From: Misgurnus anguillicaudatus | Lineage: Eukaryota; Chordata; Actinopteri; Cypriniformes; Cobitidae | Direction of reading: 5' to 3' | NCBI RefSeq assembly: GCF_027580225.2 | Contig: NC_073360.2 | Coordinates: 11,586,501 to 11,650,500, forward strand | DNA length: 64,000 nucleotides | Shown here: positions 1-10,767 of the stretch, in pieces | How the letters are laid out: each line of letters opens with the position of its first letter | Numbering within the stretch: the stretch's first letter is position 1 | Program-made: the position numbers and the translations under genes | The notes under the pieces: model-generated | What the model was told of the DNA's origin: nothing | The model's input: only the letters and a program-made list of their open reading frames with translations | Database searches by the model: none

Positions 1-127
1 TCTAGTGCACACGTGAAACTTTCGCTTTGACGTGCACATGCGATAGTTTCACGTGCGCACGCGAAACTAAACGCAATAGTTTCACGTGTGCACGCGATGG
101 TTTCACGTGTGCACGCGATAGTTTCAC
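1..127. repeat. Short tandem array with CACGTG cores
   Basis: Four to five imperfect head-to-tail units of about 20-25 bases share the core gtttcacgtgtgcacgcga. Most units contain the palindrome CACGTG, an E-box-like sequence. The array runs off the left edge of the window, so its full length is unknown. The last unit fades at gtttcac near 127. Nothing coding is seen. It may be part of a larger satellite or of a transposon end. Confidence 0.7.
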
Positions 128-307
128 TAAACTTTATTTATATTTTGCTCCATGTTCCCTTAGGGGCTCCTTAAAAATATATTGGTGAAAACATTTTTTT
201 GTAAACATATTTCAAAATATTTTTCAGCAAATATATTTTTGAGCCATTTTTTGTATATTTTGAAATATATTTAAAATGTTTTTTTTTTGCCATATGGGCA
301 TGACTAG
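128..307. other. AT-rich spacer with self-complementary stretches
   Basis: The stretch is very rich in A and T. Around 205-225 (aacatatttcaaaatat) and 258-275 (atattttgaaatatatt) there are complementary segments that could pair. This resembles a degenerate MITE, but no clean ends or target duplication are visible. No gene is present. Confidence 0.35.
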
Positions 308-770
308 CTGTGTTTCCATTACCCTTCACATTGCGCAAACTGAAATAGTGACATGCGAAAAAATTTGTACACTCGGCTGAGGTGGTTTATCCGGCAATTA
401 AAAAATATATATATATTGCAAAACTGCAATTACATTATTGCAAAACTACAATTCGCATTTACAGGTCACCTGACGTGTGTAAAAGTCACATGATTATTCT
501 TTAAATATGGCACGTTATATTTGGTTGGTGGACAAGACAGAAGAGGTGTGGCATTCCAAGAAATGCATGACATCAAAATACAGCGAGAGCGATTTGGGAG
601 TTAACTCCTTTGTACGCTTGGAGTATTTTAAATGTCATTCGCATGTCAGTGTGTACGGTGGCGTATGAAGTCGAACACACCTATCGCCATAGTTTTTGGA
701 ATGACTTATCGCGAGACAACAAAATTATGTTTAGTTGCATTCGCATAACATTGGTTAATGGAAATGCCAT
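308..770. mobile_element. MITE with GTTTCCATTA-type terminal inverted repeats
   Basis: The left end (ctgtgtttccattaccctt, then cacattgcg) and the reverse complement of the right end (ggcatttccattaaccaat, then gttatgcg) align as diverged inverted repeats. The interior has no meaningful ORF; the 63-codon frame at 610-801 runs over the right end and looks like chance. The superfamily is not assigned. Ends are approximate. Confidence 0.55.
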
Positions 771-776
771 CATTTC

Positions 777-1281
777 CAGTGTTGGGGAAAGTTACTTGTA
801 AAAGTAATGCATTACAATATTAAGTTACTCCGCAAAAAAGTAACTAATTGTGTTACTTAGTTACTTTTCATGGAAAGTAATGCTTACGTTACTTTATAGT
901 TACTTTTGCGTTACTTTTTCTTGGCCGAAGCTTGATCTCTTTCAGGGCTTGCAGGTGTTTTTATGACTAACAAGTTCTGCATTCAGAAATTGCATATTTC
1001 ATTACAAAAATGTCGAGCTCTGGTCAATTTCTAACTCAAACTGTTGCCACACAGGCGCGTACGCATAGAGTGCATAATGTGACTACGTTTAGTTTAATTC
1101 AGTACATATTTTTTTTATCGAATTAATAAATTAAAAAAGTAACTTGCATTACTTTTTTTAAAAAGTAACTCAAATATTAATGTGTAAATTTAAAAAGTAA
1201 TGTGTTACTTTACTCACTACTTCAGAAAATTAATAATATTACGTAATGCACGTTACTTGTAATGCGTTACCCCCTACACAT
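777..1281. mobile_element. Non-autonomous hAT-type MITE
   Basis: The left end begins CAGTGTTGGGGAAAGTTACT and the right end, read in reverse complement, gives GTGTAGGGGGTAACGCATTA. This CAGTGTTGGGG...GTTAC pattern, together with many copies of aagtaa/ttactt inside, is typical of a very common fish hAT-derived MITE. No clear 8-bp duplication remains, probably because the right flank was disturbed by the element inserted at 1285. No coding capacity. Confidence 0.75.
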
Positions 1282-1284
1282 AAT

Positions 1285-1736
1285 AGAGGGTATGCACGTG
1301 ACGTCACCTTCGGCGAAAGTGACTGCGTTTACACCCATTGAGTGGCAAAAGACAGAGCGGCAGAATTTGTGAAAAACACGGGGCAAAAAACACGGGAAAA
1401 AAATCCGTCTAAATGGGAAAAAGCTGTTGTGCGATAGACTGTACTACCAGATTAACAAGAATTCTGAGCTGTCGTTTTACAGACTGTCAAGAAACACCGA
1501 AAAGAGAAGTAAATTGATCGTTCATGCCAATGTCCACTGAATACAAGTGGGTTGACAAGTTGCTAAGGTCACTATCAAATGCAACTAAATTAAATTTTTG
1601 CTGATAAATTTTCAGTTATACTGACATTTTTGCGGCCGCCGCTAAAACAGCCAGCCATTTTGTTGAATGTTTTGCCACTCAACAGTGCAAGCTCCGGCGT
1701 GGTCACGTAGAAAAGTGAGGTCAATGCATACCCTGT
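1285..1736 (+). mobile_element. AT-flanked DNA transposon with THAP remnant (ISL2EU/IS4EU-like)
   Basis: The ends are AGAGGGTATGCA on the left and, in reverse complement, ACAGGGTATGCA on the right. Each end is flanked by the dinucleotide AT (1283-1284 and 1737-1738), consistent with a 2-bp AT duplication. A shorter relative with the same ends lies at 49876-50036. AT duplications plus a THAP-type coding stretch fit the ISL2EU/IS4EU group, but P-element-like or Kolobok-like membership cannot be excluded. The element is 452 bp and therefore internally deleted. Confidence 0.7.
1413..1550 (+). pseudogene. Broken THAP-type zinc-finger exon of the transposon at 1285
   Basis: An ATG at 1413 opens a frame beginning MGKSCCAIDCTTRLTR. 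Its spaced cysteines (C-x4-C) and the following FYRL and KRSK pieces in a neighbouring frame match the start of a THAP domain, a C2-C-H DNA-binding finger found in several fish transposases. The reading frame shifts at about 1460, and a stop codon interrupts the stretch near 1540, so no complete domain is made. The rest of the transposase is missing. It is transposon-borne, not a host THAP gene. Confidence 0.6.
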
Positions 1737-1738
1737 AT

Positions 1739-4005
1739 AGTTTTTCGATGACGTTACGCCAAAGTTTGCGCAAATTTTTCTTTGGAAACGCAGCTACTTT
1801 TGCACTGCTAGGACATAAGACGGTTTGATGATATCATCTGAATATAGAAGTCATTTAAGAAACTGAGCTAATTTTATTGCGAAAAGATTATTTGAGAGGG
1901 GGTTGTTAAAAATAATCTGCACTGATTACTCCGAAAAACAGGAATATTTACCGACAAAGTTAATCATGTCAATTTTAACTTTGTTTCAAGAAAATGACAT
2001 TTACTGTATCAGGTATACGATGTTTTATCAGGAGGCAGCTACAGAAGCTCATTTGTGTTGTGTCGAGTGCTGTGTCTATTTAACACAGGGAGTGTAATTA
2101 ACTCTTCTACATTCACAACCGTCAAATCAGACTCACAGTCTCGGCTGGGGATAAATAGGGAGGATTGGAGTTTGTGCCAACAATCGTTCTTTATAATTAG
2201 CGCTGTCTGGAAACTCTGCGCCTGCTTTCTTCTTTCTTAACTTCTCTAACACCGGAGAGACGAGCAGAAAGTCGTGTCAATTGTAACTCAACTGCACAGA
2301 TCGCTTTCTTTATATAAGGCGCTATGTGTGTACAGAGTGTGCCGTGCAGTCTAGCAGACTTTAAAAGCACTGCTCATCAAAATATTAAGTGTGTGCGGCG
2401 TATGTGTGATCGGCAGAAGTGTGTTCGCTTAGAAATGACAACTCAATTTTCAGCGAACAATTAGCTCAGCAAACACATTCTTCTCCTTGTAGTGAGAAAA
2501 GGCTCAAGAGGGCCAGTTCTCGCTCTTCAGCCGTCGATCTGTTTGTCCAATTCGTTCACTTCAGAATAACACCTGTCTATATTCCCCCATTAATCACAAG
2601 GCGAGCAAATTTGCATTGGATTTCATCAATATTTGAAGTCACAGAGATTTGAATTTTTTCCTTATTTTTCTAGACTGTGATCTGAAGTTTAATGAGTTAT
2701 CTACATTGTATTGCTTTAAAAGTTATTTTGAAAGGACTACAGCTTTGTACACATACACAATAGGATATTATCTGTTACGTCGTTCATGTTGTATGTTATG
2801 TTTGTGCTAAAACATGGCTGACTATTACTATTGCTCATTCTTGTGGTTGGTTAAATAAGTATAAAGTCTATGTAAGGGTGCAGACACAGATGTGCATGCT
2901 CGGCCAGCATATTGCATGGATGTGGGTCACCTAATTTGCATTGTTGTGGCAATATCAAACTTCTGTTCTCAAGGGGGCGATAAAGCTACCTCATGAAGGT
3001 ACGTCTAATTAAACCCTCAGTTTTATTCAGGTCACTCCGTATAAACGTGTTCGTAAGATCTGCGGGCTCAGCAAGAACTTCGCATTTGCATTATGAATTG
3101 CACTGACACGTTTTGGTGATAAGTTGTAAGGTCACCATAACAGCCACAAAGAAATGTCCCGGCATCCACCAGGGACACCCTGATAACCGCATAGCAACAT
3201 GCTGAAACCACACAAAATAGCAAGTACATGCCCTCCGAGAGAGTGTTAATTTTGTCAGCTAATTTTAATATTGGGGGGCGTTTACCTAACACAGTTTTTA
3301 AAAAAGGGAAAACTTTTATTTTGTTTTGGCTGATCATTCGCATGACATCTGCGTCTTAGGGGCTGAGAATGCAAACTTTTAAAAAAAATAGTGATTTGCT
3401 GATTTTTACTTGCATTTGGTGCTAACATAGTCGTCGTTAGTGTAGTTAAAGTAGATGATGTGGGCATCATCTCATCTTAGTCGTAGAAATAAAGTCATCT
3501 ATATACTGTATATATTTATTCATATTTTTATCATAGTTTTTGAACACTAGAATGGAGAAGGAGAGAGAAAGAGAGTCAAGTACCCAACCCAGAGTTTAAC
3601 ATCATGGCTAGTTCTGACTCAGAACGGGCAGATAGTCTATCAATGGCATAGATGAAACATGCATGCAGCCTGGCCACAGCAGCCATCTCCTGGGCTCTCA
3701 CATACACTTAACCCCTGGCAGCTCTGGCAGCGTGACATACATGCTGACAGTGGCACGACAGCCTTCCGGAAATTATTTGAGTTCAGCTGTGTCCTGTTGC
3801 CTTTTGTGTTTAACCTGCCTCTGGTGTCTCATGCACAGGTGTGAGCATTAAATAAATTGTGGGATTCATTAAACGGTTAAAAGATGGTAGATGGTTTATC
3901 CGGTCCTACGATGCTGTGAATGGTTGCTATGCAAATGTTAAGATGTTCCTAAAGGCTAATTCACACTTATCCGACAAATGCCAACAAACTTGCCTATTCT
4001 AAATA
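1739..4005. other. Unclassified non-coding region
   Basis: No recognisable gene or transposon end was found. ORFs here are short and resemble nothing I know. Around 2311-2320 there is a TATA-like string (tttatataaggc) followed by a C/T-poor stretch, which could be promoter-like or part of an old LTR, but no TG...CA ends or paired LTR were seen. An AT-rich patch lies at 3495-3535. Confidence 0.4.
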
Positions 4006-5320
4006 TAACAGCAACTTAGAATGTTTCTTAGTGTGTTGCTAGGCAGTTGCTATGGTGTTCTGAATGTTTCTAGTGTGTTGCTATGCAGTTGTTACGGTGT
4101 TCTGAATGTTTCTAGTGTGTTGCTATGCAGTTGTTACAGTGTTCTGAATGTTTCTTAGTGTGTTGCAATGCAGTTGTTACAGTGTTCTGAATGTTTCTAG
4201 TGTGTTGCTATGCAGTTGTTACGGTGTTCTGAATGTTTCTAGTGTGTTGCTATGCAGTTGTTACAGTGTTCTGAATGTTTCTTAGTGTGTTGCTATGCAG
4301 TTGTTATGGTGTTCTGAATGTTTCCTAGTGTGTTGCTATGCAGTTGTTACAGTGTTCTGAATGTTTCTAGTGTGTTGCTATGCAGTTGTTATGGTGTTCT
4401 GAATGTTTCTTAGTGTGTTGCTATGCAGTTGTTATGGTGTTCTGAATGTTTCTTAGTGTGTTGCTATGCAGTTGCTAAAATGCTCTGAATGTTGCTTAGT
4501 GTGTTGCTATGCAGTTGCTAAGATGCTTTGAATGTTTCTAGGCAGTTGTTATGGTGTTCTGAATGTGTCTTAGTGTGTTGCTAGGCAGTTGCTGATATGT
4601 TCTGAATGTTTCTAGGCAGTTGCTATGCAGTTGTTACGGTGTTCTGAATGTTTCTAGTGTGTTGCTATGCAGTTGTTACGGTGTTCTGAATGTTTCTAGT
4701 GTGTTGCTATGCAGTTGTTACGGTGTTCTGAATGTTTCTAGTGTGCTGCTATGCAGTTGTTATGGTGTTCTGAATGTTTCTAGTGTGTTGCTATGCAGTT
4801 GTTACAGTGTTCTGAATGTTTCTTTTGTGTTGCTATGCAGTTGTTATGGTGTTCTGAATGCTTCTTAGTGTGTTGCTATGCAATTGCTGAGATGTTCTGA
4901 ATGTTTTTTAGTGTGTTGCTAGGCAGTTGCTAAGATGCTCTGAATGTTTCTAGGCAGTTGTTATGGTGTTCTGAATGCTTCTTAGTGTGTTGCTATGCAG
5001 TTGCTGAGATGTTCTGAATGTTTCTAGTGTGTTGCTATGCAGATGTTATGGTGTTTTGAATGTTTCTTAGTGTGTTGCCATGCAGTTGTTACAGTGTTCT
5101 GAATGTTTGTAGTGTGTTGCTATGCAGTTGTTATGGTGTTTTGAATGTTTCTTAGTGTGTTGCCACGCAGTTGTTACAGTGTTCTGAATGTTTGTAGTGT
5201 GTTGCTATGCAGTTGTTATGGTGTTTTGAATGTTTCTTAGTGTGTTGCCACGCAGTTGTTACAGTGTTCTGAATGTTTCTAGTGTGTCGCTATGCAGTTG
5301 TTATGGTGTTCTGAATTTTT
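4006..5320. repeat. 42-bp-period minisatellite, main block
   Basis: About thirty head-to-tail units of roughly 42 bases are present, built on tgttgctatgcagttgttac followed by ggtgttctgaatgtttctag. Because 42 is divisible by 3, one frame stays open for 82 codons (4620-4868) as a repeating 14-residue peptide; this is a by-product. Two sub-types differ by ttct/ttctta before gtgtg and by acag/atgg/acgg after gtt. Similar gttgctatgcagttgct arrays are common in cyprinid genomes. It is not CRISPR: the units have no unique spacers. Confidence 0.95.
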
Positions 5321-5702
5321 CGGACAAAAACGCACTATTCGCGCGTAGTTGGACACTTGAACATTTGAGATTACTCGCTTCATTCACGTGTGCAAGCCGC
5401 ACCTGAAATTCTAGTCATTCGAGACATTCACACGGAAATTCGAGTCATGGGAGGGGCTACTGCGACTCTGCTGAGACTCCACTCACTTCCTGTAATCACG
5501 TTACTACTACAGGAAGGTCCTGATAGGTTAACGTGCTGTGGAAATCCGCCGAAGTTCAGATTTTTCAACTTGTGCGTTTCACGCGGCAACGCCCAATTTG
5601 TGCGGAATGCACCACAGGATGCCTAATCGCGTCTTTGCATTGACTTAACATGTAAATCACCCGTGCTTGCCGCCTCTACCGCGGCCGTTGTAAACGCAGC
5701 AT
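5321..5702 (-). mobile_element. MITE inserted in the minisatellite (family with copies at 28762, 31753 and 43155)
   Basis: This block interrupts the tandem array. Its reverse complement matches the elements at 31753-32203 and 28762-29059, sharing ttcacacgg, the block catgggaggggct, cttcctgtaatcacgt and tagtcattcgagacattcac. Its right end in reverse complement (tgctgcgtttacaacggccg) matches the left end of the 31753 copy (tgctgcattcagaccagccg). Bases to the right resume the array at attagtgtg. The interior is GC-richer than the array and has no intact gene. Confidence 0.8.
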
Positions 5703-5860
5703 TAGTGTGTTGCTATGCAGTTGTTACAGTGTTCTGAATGTTTTTAGTGTGTTGCTATGCAGTTGTTATGGTGTTCTGAATGTTTCTTAGTGTGTTGCTA
5801 TGCAGTTGTTATGGCTTTCTGAATGTTTCATAGTGTGTTGCTATGCAGTTACTACAGTGT
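5703..5860. repeat. 42-bp minisatellite, second block
   Basis: About four more units of the same 42-bp repeat resume exactly where the inserted MITE ends. This shows the array was once continuous with the block before 5321. Confidence 0.9.
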
Positions 5861-6177
5861 CTCAATCTGCTCCCTAGCTCCCAAAGTAGTGAATCAGTAT
5901 ATCGTGTATGCAGGTTCGGGCACTGGTAAGGACCCTTGATCACTTCACATTGGGACACTGTTCACTTATTGTCCTGTGACGTGGCTGCTTAAGCGGGTTG
6001 TGATAATTCACAGTTGTTATTCATCAACAACCAGCAAAACAACATCTTTCTGTCTTAATTTTTAAACACGTGTTAAAGTATATTGTGAAAAACTTTCATT
6101 ATTCTCTTACTTTCCCATGCATCTATTTGGACGAATATTACATTTAAATATTACGCACAGCTGATTAAGACAAAGCC
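5861..6177. mobile_element. Second inserted element interrupting the minisatellite
   Basis: The array breaks at ctcaatctgctccctagctc and resumes at atgtttcttagtgtgttg. The left edge and the internal gatcacttcacattgggacac resemble a common fish MITE whose ends read as 'ctccctagctcccta' and 'tgggacact'. The ends were not matched precisely here, so the class is left open. No ORF. Confidence 0.5.
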
Positions 6178-6475
6178 AATGTTTCTTAGTGTGTTGTAAT
6201 GCAGTTGCTATGGTTTTCTGAATGTTACATAGTGTGTTGCTATGCAGTTACTACAGTGTTCTGAACGTTTGTTCGTTTCTATGCCGTTGCTACAATGTTC
6301 TAAATGTTTCTTAGTGTGTTTCTACACGGTTGTTAAGGTGCTCTGAATGTTACTTGGTGTGTTGCTATGCGGTTGGTAAGGTGCTTTGAATGTTTCTTGT
6401 TGTGTTGCTATGCGGTTGGTAAGGTGCTTTGAATGTTTCTTGGTGTGTTGCTATAGAGTTGCTAAGGTCCATAGA
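6178..6475. repeat. 42-bp minisatellite, diverged third block
   Basis: About seven units continue but with more substitutions (for example gcggttggtaaggtgctttg in place of gcagttgttacggtgttctg). The decay towards the edge fits homogenisation being strongest in the centre of the array. Confidence 0.85.
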
Positions 6476-7810
6476 TCTGAGTCAAAGAGAAATTTCACGT
6501 CAAAAACGGCACACTTTTATAAGTATACACAACAATGTAGCATACATTAAGTAAGAGAATACCTAATCTTAAATATGTGAGCAATAGTAATTGTAATGCC
6601 TGCCTTATTAGAATTTTGTAATGTTGTTTTTGAAATGTTTCATTGTATTATGCAACATTAAAAACATAGTTCCCATGTCATGTACTTTACCTATTTTTAT
6701 TGAGGTGACTCACTAGGTAATAAAAAAATTCAATTCTTAAGTTTGACGGCATCACATATATATCCTTAAACAGTTCCGAGATTGAAATTACATAAAAGAG
6801 ACTGAGATGGTTCTTCCCGCCGTCAGACTCACCACCGTTTCACCTCTATTCATCTCCATTCATATGCTAGACATGCAGAGATAGGGAAAAGTGAAAAGTT
6901 TTAGCAGACAGGTCTGCGCTCTTATACCGATATTAAATCCATTTGATTCTCTTCCGCCCTCTTTGAACTCGACGCTCGTTCAATACACCCTTCTGAGCAG
7001 AAGTTTAAATGTGCCTACCAGGCAGGAGTGTGTATGCAAAGCTACGGAGAGAGAGAGGTCGTCTGCGTTCGGCAAGCAGAGAAATTAGGAGTCAGAGGGC
7101 AGTGGGAAATATTGAGCACCTTATTCTCCTTGTAATTGTTCTGTGTCGTAAGATAATGGTGCTTGATATGAAGGCAGAAATTAGGAGATGTCTCGGACTG
7201 GGTTGACAGAGTGCCACCCTTGGGGTCTGATATTCTGTACTGGCGTAGCCCAGATTCAGAGGTAGAGAAACCGAAGCAAAAATAGCCCACGGTTTGTCTA
7301 CCGGGACGTATCCGTATACCCTACAAAATTAGACCTACAAATGAGAGAAATATTGCAGAAACTGATACACCTACAGCGTGACGCTTGGGACTGGCTTTTT
7401 TATTAATTAGACATGAAAGAACAGCAGGCTTGGCCGGTAGCGAATAACCTTGTTTGGTTTTGTTGCAATTACGCGTATTTAAATTTGAAGAAGACATTTG
7501 TTGTTTGCTTCATACGCTGGAGGCTTTACCAGTCATCCACTTTGTCTGTTTGGAGAGTTTAGCTTGTGGTATTTAGATGGTCTGTTATGGTTGAGATGAA
7601 AAGGTAGCCATTAAGCTTTAATGGAGAATGGCTTTTGATTCTTTTGCTTCACAAAGTGTAATGGTCCATTTATAATAACAGATCACAGTCTTCCCAAGTA
7701 ATGATTGGGGCCATCTGTGAATCTCATAGTCGTTTTGTATTAGCAGACAGGGAGGAAAAACAATTCAGTGATCTGTGTTAAAGTGTGTTATATACGTGTA
7801 GTATATTTTA
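6476..7810. other. Unclassified non-coding region
   Basis: Nothing recognisable as a gene or element end was found. Overlapping short ORFs near 6891-7290 on both strands are typical of chance frames. No tandem or inverted structure stands out. Confidence 0.4.
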
Positions 7811-8600
7811 AGCCCTATTTTAATGATGTAAGCGCATGGTGCAGGAACACAGGGAGTGTCCGAATCAATCCACTTTTTCTATTTGAGCCACAGACAAACG
7901 ATCGGCGTGCCAGCCGCATGGTCCGAAAGGAAGGCAACCTACTGTATTCCCTTAACGGGTCATGGGTGTTTTTTGGGCGGAACGTGCAATAAACCAATCA
8001 GAGTCTCATCTCCCATTCCCTTTAAAAGTCAGTTGCACTTGCACCATGGTGCATTTGTGAAGTACATGGAGCAAAGACTGAACGCTTTTCCAGAGAGGAA
8101 ACTTCTGCATTCGCCATTACTGAAAATAGCTAACATGAAAATGATTATCTAACATTTTTATCTGTATGTACAAAAAAATTATCTTTTTAATTGTAATATA
8201 TAATATTTGGCATGTTTGTGAGCGGCTGTGCATGCCTGTGTGTGTAAGAAGCAGAGTGTACGTGCGTTTTGCACCTGCCTATAGGCTCATATTAGTAACG
8301 CATAAATAAATACTGCATATATACCTAATAAATACCGACTTTAGACCAGGTTTTAGTTGGTTAATGGTGCCATAATTTTTAGTTGCCTCAAAATAGCAAC
8401 GTGCCAATAATGCACCTGAACACACCTCAGTTTCAGACAAGCACGCCTATGGACGGACAGATGGGCGCAAGTGCATTTGCTATTTAAACAACTGAAGCGT
8501 TGGACATAAAAATGATAACCAAAAAAAAAAAAAAAAAAAAAAAAACACTTAACAAAAACGTTGCGCCTGCAGTCGCATTGCGTCGGTTTTATGATAGGCC
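7811..8600 (+). mobile_element. PIF/Harbinger element, copy 1 (non-autonomous)
   Basis: The left end, agccctattttaatgatg followed by taagcgcatgg, is a decayed form of the Harbinger end GGGCCCTATTTTAACGAT seen at 34226 and 43872. Inside, the block aaaccaatcagagtctcat...cattccctttaaaag and the later cctcaaaatagcaacg...aatgcacctgaacac are shared with copy 2. The right end fades near tgatagg at 8600. A run of 25 A residues lies at 8521-8545. No transposase or MYB-like gene remains. Confidence 0.8.
8521..8545. repeat. Poly(A) run inside Harbinger copy 1
   Basis: Twenty-five consecutive A residues interrupt sequence that is otherwise shared with Harbinger copy 2. The run probably expanded in place by slippage, since no retrotransposon body is attached to it. 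Confidence 0.85.
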
Positions 8601-8623
8601 ACTGTCTGTCTGCCTATCTATCA

Positions 8624-9178
8624 CATGGGTCATCAACAGGGGGTCCAGTGCCCCTTGGGAATCTATGATGGTATCACCTGGGGTCCGCCAAGTATTGTTT
8701 GAATTAATTAATTTTTTTTGAAAAATGAAATTAGACATCAAACAAAAATGCAATTATAGGCTAATAATAGGTTAATAATAAACATTGGGCATCAACAGGG
8801 GGTCCGGAGCCCCTTGGGGATCCATGGTGGTTTCACCTGGGGTCCTCCAAGTATTGTATGAATTAATTTTTTTGTTTTAGAAAAATTAAATTAGACATCA
8901 AACAATAATGCAATAATAGGCCAATAATAAACATGGGGCATCGACAAGGGGTACGGAGCCCCTTAGGGATCCATGATGGTTTCACCTGGTGTCCCCCAAG
9001 TATTGTTAAAATTATTATTATTTTAGAAAAAATTAAATTAGACAACAAACAATAATGCAATAACAGGCTAATAAAAAGAATAATAAAATGATATGAATTT
9101 GATACATGTACTGGGGGTTTTACTTGTCCTCTCTATCCTTTAATGGGTCCTTGGCCTGAAAAAGGTTGAAGACCTCTG
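8624..9178. mobile_element. hAT-like MITE with three internal tandem units
   Basis: The left end (CATGGGTCATCAAC) and the reverse complement of the right end (CAGAGGTCTTCAAC) match at 11 of 14 positions. Next to the right end is ccttggcctgaaaaaggtt, a pattern of fish hAT MITEs that also occurs in related form at 63105. Inside are three units starting near 8627, 8787 and 8935 (spacing 160 and 149), each containing atcaacagg, ggagccccttggg, tttcacctgg and a TTAATTTT-rich tail. No 8-bp duplication is seen. Confidence 0.65.
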
Positions 9179-9879
9179 ATTTCGGGCTGGCCGGTACAGT
9201 ATATATTGTGCAATGGTGAATATGGTATATTAAATTGTGTTACATTCCTAATGCAAATATATAATTGCACTTATATATAATTCTGTATTAAAACAGAGGT
9301 GTGGCTACAACTTTGCCTATATCAGGAATTTTACAACAGTGACTAGGCCTGGTGACAGCTAGGGACCAGTTATTACCTATTCTTATTGACAGGGTACAGC
9401 GGTTAATAATCATATTTTTTTCCAATCAAGTTCCAAAAAAAAACAAAAATTATTTAGTTTACTAGATTGTCCAAAACAGGTGATACCATATGGTTATTGA
9501 ATACAGTATTAATATTTTTTCTTTGATTTTCCAGCCAAACTATACTGTGTGATGTATATTTCTAGGATATAAATTTACTTATATGTTGATAAATGTCATA
9601 GAGCCCACATCATTTCAAGGGCACAAATATATATATATACATGTGCCCTTGTAATGATATATATATATACACACTATAAATAAGTTTCAAGCATACATGC
9701 ATATAAGCATGTAGACATAGACAGAGATGAAACATTCAGCTGCTTTTGAAAGCCAATGGGACAGAGATCTTGTAGTTGTGCATTTCAATTAAAACCCAAA
9801 ACACAATAAAAAGCCGGCCCCATTAACCCAATAATTGAATCCACTGACCTTATTTTAAAAGCGATGAACTATAGTAGAA
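9179..9879. other. AT-rich non-coding region with a small hairpin
   Basis: No gene was found. It holds (TA)n stretches near 9629-9671 and the hairpin listed separately. It ends at the insertion point of the DIRS element. Confidence 0.45.
9609..9658. repeat. Inverted repeat with AT-rich loop
   Basis: The arms atcatttcaagggcaca (9609-9625) and tgtgcccttgtaatgat (9642-9658) are complementary at 16 of 17 positions around a loop of alternating TA. It could form a cruciform or be a minimal MITE. It does not look like a terminator or an RNA gene. Confidence 0.75.
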
Positions 9880-10115
9880 AACGTCTCGGTTACGGATGTA
9901 ACCCTCGTTCCCTGAAGGAGGGAACGGAGACGTCACGTCGTGACCGACGAATTGGGAGCTCGCTTAGAGAGACCAATCTGCTTCGAATACTACTAAAACG
10001 CCAATGAACTTGGCATTGAGATATTTGCATAATGCTGGCGCCGCCCCGCCAGGTGCGTATATAAGGCGCACGTGCAAATAGGGAAATCAGCTTCTGTTCG
10101 CTGAGAAAGCCGGAA
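9880..10115. repeat. DIRS left (3') inverted terminal repeat
   Basis: From about 9930 this stretch is the reverse complement of 15601-15800, nearly perfect over some 170 bases (for example ctcgcttagagagaccaatc and gaatactactaaaacgcc) and then diverging. The outer part, 9880-9938, is itself a near palindrome (gttccctgaaggagggaac) and is repeated in reverse complement inside the internal complementary region. A TATATAAGG box lies at 10058-10066 on the plus strand. Confidence 0.92.
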
Positions 10116-10159
10116 GGTGACCGGCCTAAACAGCAGGTGGCAGCACCTGTGGCGACGGG

Positions 10160-10267
10160 ACGTGACGTCTCCGTTCCCTCCTTCAGGGAACGAGGGTTAC
10201 ATCCGTAACCGAGACGTTCCCTTTCAGTCGGTCACTACGACGTCACGTCGTGACCGACGAATTGGGA
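10160..10267. repeat. DIRS internal complementary region
   Basis: Positions 10160-10218 are the reverse complement of the extreme left end of the element (9880 onward). Positions 10216-10267 are the reverse complement of the extreme right end (15819 backward). The two halves join at GTT (10216-10218), the complement of the AAC found at each terminus. This is what end-to-end joining of the two termini would give, and it is the hallmark of DIRS elements, where this region is thought to template completion of the ends during circle formation. Confidence 0.93.
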
Positions 10268-10767
10268 AACCCTACTAAAACGCCACTAGGGGCTGACCTC
10301 TTCCAGTGTCTGCATAAAGCCCTCCGGTTCCACTTAAGGATAGGAGAATTAGGTTTTAAGGCAGAAGGCCGGGCACTAGATGTTCCTTTAACCCACAGTA
10401 GTGCCAGCGACTGGGAAGCGCCCTATCTGAGCGGTATAGGGACGCTGCGGAAGCCACCGCCCCGTTAAGGGCTATTGGTGGGCGAAAGTCAACCGTAGTT
10501 GAGGTAAATGACAGCCGTGGCTGTGTAAGCAAAGCAGTGCTCTGCGAAGGGAAACGTGGGCTGGTAGGATTAACCCCACGGAATAATACTCACAAAGGAA
10601 CCCGTTGGGACACAATGTGGGGCCCTGGCCAAACACGTAGGTTCGTAAGAATACAGCTAGTGAAAGGCTGACAGCCAATGCTCCGCAACAAAGGCTGTCA
10701 AGGCAGTGGAGAGAGAGCAAATCAAACCATTACGCATTTTTGCTCTGTTAGCCTTCCATACTGAAAC

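Noticed and set aside
2100..2660. Solo LTR suggested by a TATA-like box and mixed composition
   Set aside because: No TG...CA ends, no target duplication and no second copy in the window.
4620..4868. 82-codon ORF with a perfect 14-residue repeat
   Set aside because: It is the translation of the 42-bp minisatellite; the DNA repeat explains it completely.
4006..5320. CRISPR-like array
   Set aside because: Units are contiguous without unique spacers and the genome is that of a fish.
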